DNA from: Alcaligenaceae bacterium
GTDB taxonomy: Bacteria; Pseudomonadota; Gammaproteobacteria; Burkholderiales; Burkholderiaceae_B
Direction of reading: 5' to 3'
NCBI GenBank assembly: GCA_002737415.1
Contig: NSIQ01000011.1
Coordinates: forward strand, 2,460-39,487
Length of the DNA: 37,028 nucleotides
The first letter of the stretch is position 1; each line of letters starts with the position of its first letter. Shown piece after piece: positions 17,332 through 26,977 of the stretch. Position numbers and translations under genes: made by a program. The notes under the pieces were generated by a model. It did not search any database. It was not told the origin of the DNA and saw only the letters and a list, made by a program, of their open reading frames with translations.

Positions 17332-17655
17332 CTAATTTTTATGGCATACCGCATAACCTGTCGCCTCGTAAACCGATGCGCCCGTAGCGAATCCCTCGGT
17401 TATGCAAATTATGTCGTTCGGCTTTTCAATGCTGAAATATCCGCCCGTAATCTGTCCGCCAGATAAAAATCTCTTATCACCATCGGGGGCGATAAATTGA
17501 AGTGAGCAAATATCGCCTTTTATCCTAATCGGGATAACTAGCTTGCCTTCTGACAGTTTGACCCCTTGCGGCTTGGTACCCTTGCGTTTCAAGTAAGGAT
17601 GATCGTATAAGGCTTGCGCCGCCAGTTTCCATATTCTGCTCCGTGAGAGGGTGAT
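17332..17655 (-). pseudogene. Truncated Toprim-domain primase/helicase-like remnant (phage or integrative-element type)
   Basis: Reading frame opens upstream of the TTG start: AAQALYDHPYLKRKGTKPQGVKL...LVIPIRIKGDICSLQFIAPDGDKRFLSGGQITGGYFSI...IICITEGFATGASVYEATGYAV then stops. Confidence 0.75.
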
Positions 17656-17676
17656 TTATGGGAGGATTTAAGGAGT

Positions 17677-17700
17677 AAAAAAATCCCGTGAGATGGGATT
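17677..17700 (-). terminator. Rho-independent terminator (minus strand)
   Basis: AATCCC-ATCTCAC-GGGATT followed by a T tract on the minus strand. Confidence 0.55.
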
Positions 17701-17791
17701 CTGGCGGGGCAGCGTTGACAACATCACAAACCGCCTGAGGTGCTGCAATCTCAGGTTTTTTGCTTTTGATCTGCGAGAGGGATACTAGCCA
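17701..17791. repeat. Diverged direct repeat R2, copy 1
   Basis: About 88% identical by eye over ~91 bp to 20347-20437. Confidence 0.8.
17734..17761 (+). terminator. Rho-independent terminator-like hairpin inside R2 copy 1
   Basis: CCTGAG-gtgctgcaat-CTCAGG followed by TTTTTT. Confidence 0.5.
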
Positions 17792-17931
17792 ACTACAACA
17801 CAAGAGTTTTGCGCTTTACCAAACGCGAATTCAAGAACGGCTTAGTCTTCTCGCTTGTCGATATAAAACGTAAACTATGTGTTCGGTACTGCATTTGGTC
17901 TAGCCGATTTGAGTAAAGTTTAGGATCGCTG

Positions 17932-18345
17932 CTATTTTTTCCCTGTACAGGAAAAATTTTTAAGCTCTTGCTCAACGCTTCGCGGATTGATAGCTTTCCA
18001 CGGCCCATAAATCTTTTGTGTATTGACCACAGCGCCGCGGGCCATACGCTCTTCAAACAGCTCAATCGTGTAGGTCCTCACACGATTATCAGGGCAGTCA
18101 TATTGCGCCTTGATGACTACCGAATGAAATAAATGCCCTTCTTCATTACGCATCTTGCGTTTGTAGTCAAGCATCTCTGCCACATTTACAAACCTATCCA
18201 TTTGAATAAGCTCACTGCGTTCGGTATAGGTAGTGAGGGTTGCGTCCTCATGCATACTCAACCACTGCGCCTCGGCGCGGCTACCGAATAGCCCGTGCAG
18301 CAGCACCAACACACAGAACATCAAAACGGTCGCGCTGTCTCTCAT
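17932..18345 (-). CDS. Exported protein resembling the surface-adhesin protein E family
   Basis: 137 aa; signal peptide; WLSMHEDATLTTYTERSELIQMDRFVNVAEMLDYK, SVVIKAQYDCPDNRVRTYTIELF, PWKAINPRSVEQELKNFSC. Confidence 0.6.
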   Translation of the reverse strand: MRDSATVLMFCVLVLLHGLFGSRAEAQWLSMHEDATLTTYTERSELIQMDRFVNVAEMLDYKRKMRNEEGHLFHSVVIKAQYDCPDNRVRTYTIELFEERMARGAVVNTQKIYGPWKAINPRSVEQELKNFSCTGKK

Positions 18346-18397
18346 ACTTTTCCTTTTCAGGGACTAAAACTGAGGTCGAAGTCTTACACCGAGCACC

Positions 18398-18862
18398 GTG
18401 CCATTGACTGACATAACCTTTGCATCATTACTAGCGTCATACGCCTATACAAAATTTAACAGTTTTAGCGTGCCAGATCACCCAGAAACCTTAGGGGATT
18501 CTTTCTTACCCGCCTATTCGAGTGCTCCTCCGTGGACGGGATGCGCGATGTTAACCATCGCAGCCTACACCCAGTACCAGTGCAATCGCTGCGGACAGAT
18601 CCATATCAAAGCTGAGTACGGGTCAATCAGCATCTTCGTACCAGTCGACATCGCATTCAAATCAACAGACTTAAAAATCTGCGCGCGCTGCGGCGAGTCA
18701 CAGCAAGTTCAAGAATATATCAACATGGGTCGAATATCCAAAAGCGTAGAGATTGATACCTACCTTGAACAACCAACGTGGTGGCAGAAAATAAGACGCC
18801 GCTGGAATGATAGGTACGGGGTCAAGGATGTATATGTAACCGATTTATATCCAAGAATTTAA
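18398..18862 (+). CDS. Hypothetical protein with two CxxC motifs (possible zinc ribbon)
   Basis: 154 aa; CNRCGQIH ... CARCGES; internal start at 18548 also possible. Confidence 0.5.
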   Translation: MPLTDITFASLLASYAYTKFNSFSVPDHPETLGDSFLPAYSSAPPWTGCAMLTIAAYTQYQCNRCGQIHIKAEYGSISIFVPVDIAFKSTDLKICARCGESQQVQEYINMGRISKSVEIDTYLEQPTWWQKIRRRWNDRYGVKDVYVTDLYPRI

Positions 18863-18876
18863 CTCAAGGAACGACA

Positions 18877-19140
18877 ATGTCAGTTGTTTTCGCAGTTCAC
18901 AATTGCCCCATAATTGAAATCTGTGGCCAGAAATGGGAAAACCTTTACCCAACGCCCGATCCGAGAAAGCGAAAATGCGGCGAGTGCAAGAAAGAAGTCG
19001 TTTTATGCGAAGACCGAGAACATTTTGATCACCTGGAAGCAGCGGGTACTTGTGTTGGTTATAAAAGCTATACCGAGCGGGATCCGAGTCTGGGACCAGT
19101 CGAAATAAGCATTACGGTTGGGATACCAAAGAAAAGTTAA
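18877..19140 (+). CDS. Small Cys-rich hypothetical protein
   Basis: 87 aa; KRKCGECKKEVVLCEDREHFDHLEAAGTCVGY; closely downstream of 18398..18862. Confidence 0.6.
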   Translation: MSVVFAVHNCPIIEICGQKWENLYPTPDPRKRKCGECKKEVVLCEDREHFDHLEAAGTCVGYKSYTERDPSLGPVEISITVGIPKKS

Positions 19141-19269
19141 TTTCGTACCGCGGAACATTTCTCTTTTAAATGGCATACACTGACATGAATTAGCCTCCTA
19201 GATTCGAACATTTAAAAAGTTAAGATTTATAATGGAACCCCACGCTATTTTTAATAAACTTAATTAATT

Positions 19270-19947
19270 ATGCTGAGCGACAAAACAAAAAAAAACATTG
19301 AGGCTGAAGAGACTTTTCGATACGCTTTAAAAGCAAAGCTGGAGGAAGAACATTTTAAAACTACGCTCTTATTATCTGAACAGTTAAAAAATGTTCAAAA
19401 GAACACAAGTAGACAAAGGAACGAAAATGGTGTGAACCATGTATTTTTTCGCTTTTTTAATTCAACTCTAGGTATTTGGATTTTATCTACTATATTTATT
19501 TCTGGAGGTGCTTCGTTATTTCAATATACTCAAAACAAATATAAAATTGAAGCTGCTAATAAAGAGTCGGCTTTAAAGTATGAATTTGATATAAGTGCGC
19601 GTATTGAAAATATGAAGTATTTCCTAGATAGCGCATTGACTGTTGGTGATGCGCAGATTGCTTTATCAGGCTTGTATCATAATAAATTTAAAACAAATGA
19701 AGATCTATCTGGCCAAACTTTAAATACGATCTATTTGCATTTATTTGCACTGGGCGACAAAGATGCAAAAGAGGTAGTCAAGCGCTCCATGGAAATAGTA
19801 AAAAAACTGGAGCGCATAAATTTCGATTTAAGTCTGAGGCAGAAGAGTCTTCTACTAAATAAGGAAGAAAAAGAAAATTTACTGGAAATGGTCAAAAACA
19901 TATATAAATTACATTTAGATGTTATCGAGAATCTAAGCTACCTGTAA
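19270..19947 (+). CDS. Hypothetical protein: coiled coil, one TM segment, helical C-terminal region
   Basis: 225 aa; STLGIWILSTIFISGGASLF TM segment; AT-rich codon usage unlike neighbours. Confidence 0.6.
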   Translation: MLSDKTKKNIEAEETFRYALKAKLEEEHFKTTLLLSEQLKNVQKNTSRQRNENGVNHVFFRFFNSTLGIWILSTIFISGGASLFQYTQNKYKIEAANKESALKYEFDISARIENMKYFLDSALTVGDAQIALSGLYHNKFKTNEDLSGQTLNTIYLHLFALGDKDAKEVVKRSMEIVKKLERINFDLSLRQKSLLLNKEEKENLLEMVKNIYKLHLDVIENLSYL

Positions 19948-20154
19948 TTTTTAAGGATTGTCGAGTATTTAACGAGCCACATATACGGTTGGGCGTTTGA
20001 CTAGGCGTTCAATTGACCTAACGTTTGGCAAAAATAAAAAAATAAAAAATTACCGGTACTTTTAAAAATGGACGGGGGGGGTGTTTCGAAAACTCGATCG
20101 TCGTTCGTTCAGAACAAGGTGTAAAGGTAGCCGGATGGGACCCAAATGAATTTC

Positions 20155-20187
20155 GGGGGGTGGGGGGTACGGTTGGGTGTCGCTGGG
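20155..20187 (+). other. G-quadruplex-compatible motif
   Basis: GGGGGG-T-GGGGGG-TACGGTT-GGG-TGTCGCT-GGG. Confidence 0.5.
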
Positions 20188-20346
20188 CCCAAGCAAGGGT
20201 GGCTAAGCGCGACCGGACTGTGCACTGCAAGCAACCAACAATCGTGGTGAGTGATACTTGATCTGAAATCAAGCGAATATTCTTGGGTATGCTTTTGGGT
20301 ATGTAGGAATAAAAATTGCCACGAGAGGCGCATATTCATTGACATA

Positions 20347-20437
20347 CTGGCGGGGCAGCAATAACAACATCACAAACCGCCTGAAATGCTGAAATCTCAG
20401 ATTTTTTGCTTTTGGTCTGCGGAAGGGATACTAACCA
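20347..20437. repeat. Diverged direct repeat R2, copy 2
   Basis: Same orientation as 17701-17791; ctggcggggcagc...caacatcacaaaccgcctga...ttttttgctttt. Confidence 0.8.
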
Positions 20438-20764
20438 GCGTCTGAAGTCATCCGTTTGATGTGGAGTTTTCACAGCTAGGCTGGTCAGGCTCCTGAATAA
20501 TCCAAGGGGGTAAATATTGAATCGATGCCAACAGTGCTGGGCCTTAGTGGCAAGAGTGTTGACCTGCTCTAAGTATTTCCTTAAAAACAACAGATGATGA
20601 GGATACTTGATTGCCTGTGGGTGCAGCTTTACACTCTATCGAGGTTTTTAGCTGCTTTAGATGGTTGAAAACGAACACACGAATTGGACGCCTTGAGTGC
20701 CGCGGTTCTTCCAGACGTGATACCAGATTTAACACCGTCAATAATGCTAAGTTGACCTGAAACT

Positions 20765-21712
20765 ATGCCACCCATGCGACGCATTTCAGTTGTTGTGCCG
20801 GTTTATAACGGCGCTGAGACTGTACCCAAACTCATCGAACAGCTGGACAAACACCTGAGACCACAAAACTCTTTAGAGCTTATTTTGGTCAACGATGGCA
20901 GCACACGCGACAATTCCGATGAGGTTTGCGAGGTTGCGGCGCAACAAAACGACTGGATTGTTTATATAGAACTTTCAACAAATTTCGGAGAACACAACGC
21001 CGTCATGGCGGGGTTAAACCACTGCACAGGTGACTATGTCGTGATCATGGATGATGATCTACAAAACCCGCCTCATGAAGCCATTCGACTTGTTGATGAG
21101 CTCGACCGAGGGGGCTATGACGTGGTTTTTTCTTGCTACAAGAAAAAAAAACATGGGTTGTCGAGAAACTTAGGGAGTTCTTTTAATAACCTGATCGCAA
21201 GCTATGTCCTAAAGAAACCAAGAGATCTCTACCTTTCCTCATTCAAGTGTATCCGTCGGTCGGTGGTTAAACAGATCATTAAATATGATGGCCCTTACCC
21301 CTATATTGATGGCCTGATCCTTAGAAGCACCACCCGTTACGGTCGGTTAGAGGTAGAGCATTTCAGTCGAGAGGTCGGACGCTCTGGTTATTCGCTGCGC
21401 AAACTTGTGAGCCTTTGGCTCAATATGTTCACAAACTTTTCGATCTTGCCGCTGCGCATTGCCAGTGCCATTGGATTACTGCTTGCAACCCTTAGCGGCT
21501 TGGCAGGGGTTGTTGTCATTATCGAAAAAATCATGAACCCGGATCTCCCCACGGGTTGGGCATCAGTTTTTGTTGCAATCTTATTTATGTCTAGCGTGCA
21601 GCTTTTAGCGATCGGTCTGATGGGCGAGTATCTAGGGAGAGTGCTGATGAAGCTAAATAAGATACCTCAGTTTGTGGTGCGCAGAACCATCCGCAACAAG
21701 GAGCAAGCCTAA
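20765..21712 (+). CDS. Family 2 glycosyltransferase, polyisoprenyl-phosphate hexose transferase type (GtrB/ArnC/DPM1-like)
   Basis: 315 aa; ISVVVPVYNGAETVPKLIEQL, MDDDLQNPPHEAIRLVDEL, two C-terminal TM helices. Confidence 0.92.
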   Translation: MPPMRRISVVVPVYNGAETVPKLIEQLDKHLRPQNSLELILVNDGSTRDNSDEVCEVAAQQNDWIVYIELSTNFGEHNAVMAGLNHCTGDYVVIMDDDLQNPPHEAIRLVDELDRGGYDVVFSCYKKKKHGLSRNLGSSFNNLIASYVLKKPRDLYLSSFKCIRRSVVKQIIKYDGPYPYIDGLILRSTTRYGRLEVEHFSREVGRSGYSLRKLVSLWLNMFTNFSILPLRIASAIGLLLATLSGLAGVVVIIEKIMNPDLPTGWASVFVAILFMSSVQLLAIGLMGEYLGRVLMKLNKIPQFVVRRTIRNKEQA

Positions 21713-22711
21713 TTGGTTTATGACGAAAGCTGGTATTCGGGTCGATCAGTGCTCATCACAGGGGGGCTCGGATTCATCGGAAGCTCACTTGCCATCCGCA
21801 TGGTGGCCCTTGGGGCTAAGGTTACTTTGTTAGACGCCATGATTAAGGAATTTGGCGGCAACTGGAAAAATATCGAACCCATCCGAGAGCAAGTCCATGT
21901 CTTCCAAGATGATATGCGTAACTTTCAAGCCTTATCTCAGATTGTTAAAGGGCAAGAAGCAATATTTCATTTGGCAGGACAGGTCAGTCACGGCGACAGC
22001 ATGCTCGAGCCCTTGACTGACTTGGGGGTGAATTGCGTGTCAACCATGAATTTGGTTGAGGCTTGTAGGATACACAACCCTAACGCCCGGATTGTCTACA
22101 CCTCGACAAGGCAAGTCTACGGTACTCCACAGAAGCTTCCCGTTAAGGAAGACCACCCAGTATTACCAATTGATGTAAACGGCATCAACAAACTCGCCGC
22201 TGAGTACTACCACCTGCTGTACCACCAAGTTTACGACGTTAAGTCAACGGTTTTACGGCTAACAAATACTTACGGACCAAGGCTTCAAATCCAGAACGAC
22301 CGACAGGGGTTTATCGGTGTATTTCTCAAGCGGTGTCTCAGTGGAAGAGAGATTCATATATTTGGCGATGGGATGCAGGTACGCGACTTCAACTACGTGG
22401 ATGATGTGGTGCAAGCGCTAGTCCTTGCGCTACTACATGACCAATGCTTTGGACATGTTTTTAATCTCGGGTCCCCAGATCGATACGATCTCTTAAATTT
22501 TGTACAAACACTGGCCACCCTAACTGATGTAACCTACCAACTTGTACCGTTTCCCTCAGACAAGAAACTGATCGATATTGGCGACTATTATGGTGACTAC
22601 TCTGCATTTTCTGAAGTGACTGGTTGGCAGCCCCAAATAAATCTCCGCGAAGGCTTGGCTAAGACGCTGGCTTACTACCAAGCCCACCGCATCAATTACT
22701 TAACCCCGTGA
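21713..22711 (+). CDS. NAD-dependent epimerase/dehydratase (extended SDR)
   Basis: 332 aa, TTG start; VLITGGLGFIGSSLA, YTSTRQVYG, LRLTNTYGPR, RDFNYVDDVVQAL. Confidence 0.92.
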   Translation: MVYDESWYSGRSVLITGGLGFIGSSLAIRMVALGAKVTLLDAMIKEFGGNWKNIEPIREQVHVFQDDMRNFQALSQIVKGQEAIFHLAGQVSHGDSMLEPLTDLGVNCVSTMNLVEACRIHNPNARIVYTSTRQVYGTPQKLPVKEDHPVLPIDVNGINKLAAEYYHLLYHQVYDVKSTVLRLTNTYGPRLQIQNDRQGFIGVFLKRCLSGREIHIFGDGMQVRDFNYVDDVVQALVLALLHDQCFGHVFNLGSPDRYDLLNFVQTLATLTDVTYQLVPFPSDKKLIDIGDYYGDYSAFSEVTGWQPQINLREGLAKTLAYYQAHRINYLTP

Positions 22712-23817
22712 CTGTAAAAACCATCAAGATGTTTGATTATCGGGATCAGTATCTTGATCTTGAAAAGGAAGTGCTCGGTGCGGTGCAACGCGTGCTGCGC
22801 TCGGGCGAATTGATTCTTGGATCAGAAGTTGAGAAATTTGAGTCAGGCTTTTCAGAATTTTTGGGTCATGGCACCCACAGTTTAGGCGTAGCCAATGGCA
22901 CGGATGCCTTAGTTATTTGTCTGATGGCGCTAGGCGTTGGGCCGGGTGATGAGGTCATCACGGTAGCGAATACCGCTGTACCAACTGTCAGCGCGATAAG
23001 GATGGTGAGGGCGACGCCAGTGTTTGCCGACGTGGACCCCGAAACCTCTCTAATGGACTTAAAGCTCGTACCAGAGCTCATCACGTCAAAAACCCGCGCG
23101 ATCATCCCTGTCCATTTGTTTGGCAATGCAGTCAATATGCCATTACTTTTAGACATCGCGCGACCCTACAATATCTCTGTTGTAGAAGATTGCGCGCAAG
23201 CTCACGGTACTCTGATCAATGGGCGCGCGGCTGGAACGTTTGGTCACGCGGCTGCATTTTCGTTTTATCCAACGAAGAACCTTGGTGCCTACGGTGATGG
23301 TGGGCTGTGCGCAACTGCAGATGCATCGCTCGCCAAAGAAATGCGGCGGATTCGTAAGTACGGTTTTGATGACCTGTATTACGCGGAACGCGAGGGAATT
23401 AACAGTCGACTCGACGAAGTACAGGCGGCAATCCTAAATATTAAACTCAGATACCTGCCCGCACAATTACAAAAACGACGAGCACTTGCTGAGGTATACA
23501 AGGCTGGCCTGCCCACCTCTCTGAGACACATGGCAGCGCCATCGAATATTGAGCATGCTTATCACCTGTTTGTGGTGCGCTCAAAGGAACGTGACGCCCT
23601 CAGGGCAGCGCTTGCCAGTCACAATATACAGACTGGCATTCACTATCCGTTCCCGATTCATCGAATGAGAGGCTACACATTTTTAGGCTATCAGGACCAA
23701 AGCTTGCCCATTACAGAGGCTCTTGCCAACGAGATCGTTTCTTTGCCTCTATATCCAGAATTACCTTTAGAAAGTGCTCATCGGGTACTCGATACACTGC
23801 ATGAAATCCTGGATTGA
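22708..23817 (+). CDS. DegT/DnrJ/EryC1/StrS family sugar aminotransferase
   Basis: 369 aa, GTG start overlapping the preceding TGA; GVANGTDALVICLMALGVGPGDEV, FSFYPTKNLGAYGDGGL (PLP lysine), INSRLDEVQAAIL. Confidence 0.94.
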   Translation: MTVKTIKMFDYRDQYLDLEKEVLGAVQRVLRSGELILGSEVEKFESGFSEFLGHGTHSLGVANGTDALVICLMALGVGPGDEVITVANTAVPTVSAIRMVRATPVFADVDPETSLMDLKLVPELITSKTRAIIPVHLFGNAVNMPLLLDIARPYNISVVEDCAQAHGTLINGRAAGTFGHAAAFSFYPTKNLGAYGDGGLCATADASLAKEMRRIRKYGFDDLYYAEREGINSRLDEVQAAILNIKLRYLPAQLQKRRALAEVYKAGLPTSLRHMAAPSNIEHAYHLFVVRSKERDALRAALASHNIQTGIHYPFPIHRMRGYTFLGYQDQSLPITEALANEIVSLPLYPELPLESAHRVLDTLHEILD

Positions 23818-23959
23818 AACTCTTAAAATTTTAAGATATTGGCACCAGAACCACCTGCGCATTAACTTTACAAGTACATTCAAGCACCATCAACCCTTTG
23901 CTATGATTTTTTTTGACGACGGTAAACTTTGTGGTTCAACGTAGTTGGGTGTTTAAGTC

Positions 23960-24715
23960 ATGATCGATAATCGTCGTGAGTATGAAGTGATGGCTGAAGT
24001 GGAGACCAATCACTGGTGGTACCGCATTCTGCATAGCCTCGTTTTGGAGAGCATCGAACGCGAACTAATGTCACCGAACATCCATGTATTAGACGCAGGT
24101 TGTGGAACTGGCGGACTCATACATAGTCTCAAAGCGGCTGGCTATCGACAGGTCAAGGGATTTGACCTTTCTCCAATTGCGGTCGACATTTGTCAAAAGA
24201 AAGGGCTTGATGTTCAATTAGGTAGCCTGAACGACATTGCAACGATACAAGCTCCCTCAAAGTTTGATGTCATTATCAGCAATGACACGCTCTACTATTT
24301 GTCTGCCGACCAACAGTTGGCCTTCCTTAAAAATGCCAACACGCGCTTGAACAGGGGCGGGCTTATTCTGATGAATATGCCCGCACTGGCGGCATTTCGC
24401 GGTACACATGACCGAGCTGTTGGAATTCTTCATCGCTTTAATCGGCTCGAGGTGAAGGAGCTTATTCAGTCAGCTGGTTTTGAAGCACTAACACTGCGCT
24501 ACTGGCCCCTCAGTCTATCGCCTGCTATTTTTGTTGTACGGGCATGGCAAAGACTCAAATACGACCCCGCCAGTTTAATCAAACCGTTGTCCGACCTGAA
24601 ATCTCACAGTGTTTTGCTCAACACCCTGCTTTATCGCTTAATTAGACTCGAAATACGCTTAGCCAGAAACACACCATTTGGTAGTTCTTTGTTTACTGTC
24701 CTTCGGCGAACTTAA
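23960..24715 (+). CDS. Class I SAM-dependent methyltransferase
   Basis: 251 aa; NHWWYRILHSLV, VLDAGCGTGGLIHSLKAAGY, KFDVIISNDTLYYL. Confidence 0.9.
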   Translation: MIDNRREYEVMAEVETNHWWYRILHSLVLESIERELMSPNIHVLDAGCGTGGLIHSLKAAGYRQVKGFDLSPIAVDICQKKGLDVQLGSLNDIATIQAPSKFDVIISNDTLYYLSADQQLAFLKNANTRLNRGGLILMNMPALAAFRGTHDRAVGILHRFNRLEVKELIQSAGFEALTLRYWPLSLSPAIFVVRAWQRLKYDPASLIKPLSDLKSHSVLLNTLLYRLIRLEIRLARNTPFGSSLFTVLRRT

Positions 24716-24840
24716 TGGTCAGAACAGCGGTACACAGCATTTTTGATGATTGATAGAAATTAAGCTCTTATTTTTATTTATAAACTTCATCGTGCCTAAT
24801 GACTAGAGAGCCGGAATCATTTGCGACCAAACGGTGTTGC

Positions 24841-26457
24841 TCAACGAAGTGCGTCTGCGGACATGCAGCAATAGCGACCAAACTCTATTGCTCGCGAACG
24901 GTCCGCTTCTGGAATGTTAGCGCAAAGGGCGACTAGGCCCTGGACGCGACGCTTTCGAAACGTTTCGCGAACATTAGACTCCGCGGCCCACCAACCAGCC
25001 GCATAATCAAGAAAAATCGGCTGCTCATGGGCCCAAAACGCTTGATAGGTGTCTTTATCCAATACCAGGCGTTGCGCGCTGCCTTCGATACCACACTCCT
25101 TTCTGGCAAAGTCGCGCAAGCCTTGGTTTTGGCGGTCAACCATCTCCACTTGCTGCAAACGAGCTTGGCGCCAACCCGGCACAAACTCACCGAACCTTTC
25201 TTCACGCAAAATACCCGAGAGTAGTGCCACAACCATCAGCACGGCAATTATTATGCGAACACGCCCACGGCTTGATTCACTGACCGGCCGACCAAAACTA
25301 AAAATTGCGAGTAATAACACCAGCGGCCATACGATTGAAACTTCATAAAAGTTCTTTTGCGTTTGCAACACAACGATAGAAGCTAGTGAGAGCAAGATTG
25401 AGAAGAACAGCAAGAGGTCAACGCGTCCTCTTGGTCTTCTGTCAAAAAACCAGTTTGAAGCGATAACCAGCACAGCGACTAAAAGGGGTATCCATAAAAG
25501 AATGTTCGCCACTGAACTAGCCTGTGTACTAATCACTCCACCCTTCCTCGCAGGTAGCCAATCCACAACGTATTGCTCTTGAAAATTAAGACTTCTGACG
25601 TAAGCACCAAAATCAAGAGCGTTACTCCAGCCTTGTTGAATAAATGTTAAGGGCTTGGATAATAGAACATCTGGTTTGAGCGTAAGCCCACTAAGAGTTG
25701 ACATCAATCCAGGAAACTCTGGGCATGTCGTTCGTAGCTGCCAGACTTGTGAGGTGTCGTAGGCAGTCCACCCAAGAACTAATCCTAGCAGGACTAGCAA
25801 GGGCCATGATTTCAATTGTCGCCAAGCCAGCACCAGTAAAACGGGAAATAAAAACATGCCCTTGGGGTGAATCCCCGCTAAAAGCATTGCCACCAGAGCA
25901 AAGCTTAAGACCACCAGAAGGCCAATTAGCCAACTCAAACGATTTGCAGGTGCCCTATACAAAGTCACCAAAAGACTGAGTGTTAGTAAAAGCAAAAGGG
26001 GCTGCTCGGGCCGTGCGTAAACCAAAAGAAACGGCAGTACGCCAACTGACAAAAACGCACTGACTGCTAGGAATGCGTCAATCACTCTAAGGCCAGTGCG
26101 GTGTTTCAGCAAACAAGTCCAGAGCGTTAGTAAAACCAAAAAGAAGAACCAGCCGTGAACACGAAGACGCCAAGGATGACCGGCATCCTCATAAAGCCAT
26201 GAATTAATTGACATAGCAGGGTACCAAGTCAAGGGTGCATCGATCCACTGACCTTCACTGCATTGCGCAAATATATAAACGAGCTTGCCGTGGTCGGTTT
26301 CAAGCCGAGCAATCATCAGCTTCCAAAAAATCTCATCTGTGTATACCGGGAAATAAAAAACTATCCACAGCGTCAACAGAAATGACAAGACGAAAGCAAG
26401 CGTGAGCAGAGCATAGAGACTGCGTGGTAAATATCTAAGTAACGATTGAGGCTGCAT
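24841..26457 (-). CDS. Polytopic membrane protein, probable GT-C fold glycosyltransferase (ArnT/PMT-like)
   Basis: 538 aa, many TM helices; acidic YTDEIFWKLMIAR motif after TM1. Confidence 0.75.
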   Translation of the reverse strand: MQPQSLLRYLPRSLYALLTLAFVLSFLLTLWIVFYFPVYTDEIFWKLMIARLETDHGKLVYIFAQCSEGQWIDAPLTWYPAMSINSWLYEDAGHPWRLRVHGWFFFLVLLTLWTCLLKHRTGLRVIDAFLAVSAFLSVGVLPFLLVYARPEQPLLLLLTLSLLVTLYRAPANRLSWLIGLLVVLSFALVAMLLAGIHPKGMFLFPVLLVLAWRQLKSWPLLVLLGLVLGWTAYDTSQVWQLRTTCPEFPGLMSTLSGLTLKPDVLLSKPLTFIQQGWSNALDFGAYVRSLNFQEQYVVDWLPARKGGVISTQASSVANILLWIPLLVAVLVIASNWFFDRRPRGRVDLLLFFSILLSLASIVVLQTQKNFYEVSIVWPLVLLLAIFSFGRPVSESSRGRVRIIIAVLMVVALLSGILREERFGEFVPGWRQARLQQVEMVDRQNQGLRDFARKECGIEGSAQRLVLDKDTYQAFWAHEQPIFLDYAAGWWAAESNVRETFRKRRVQGLVALCANIPEADRSRAIEFGRYCCMSADALR

Positions 26458-26977
26458 GTCGTTTTCGCGTTTATCGTTCTATTAATAGAATCATATCGGA
26501 GCCTGTTGAAGCCAGTGTCAATAATTGGCGTGTAGCTGTGGCATTCCGCACGCGCAACGACTGTCAACACGGCCGATACCCAGCTTAATAATAAAGACAA
26601 ATAACTCCAAAGGACTTTTCGCTGAGTGATGGGACCACACGAGCAGGTCAATGCTCAGACTGAAAAGCACGACAAACTGCCGCACGTTTATACGTGTGAC
26701 TCAGTGCGCAGTCTAAAAAGCGAAACAAACCCCTCATTTAAAAAACCAAAAAATAAAGACGCTGTGTCACCTAATGAGTCACTGACTGAGTGGCGTCAAC
26801 AGAATGTATCCTAAGGCTCACCAAATAACCCCTCGAAGGCGCCACTTAGCCGCGCGACTGCACAAAAAAAATAAATACCCGCCCGATTCTTCTAGGAAAA
26901 CATAAGGGGGTATTTCTATAGATTACCCCACCAGTTCCGCGATCGCTTTCGAGGTCCCCGGTGGGGACGCTGTTTGA

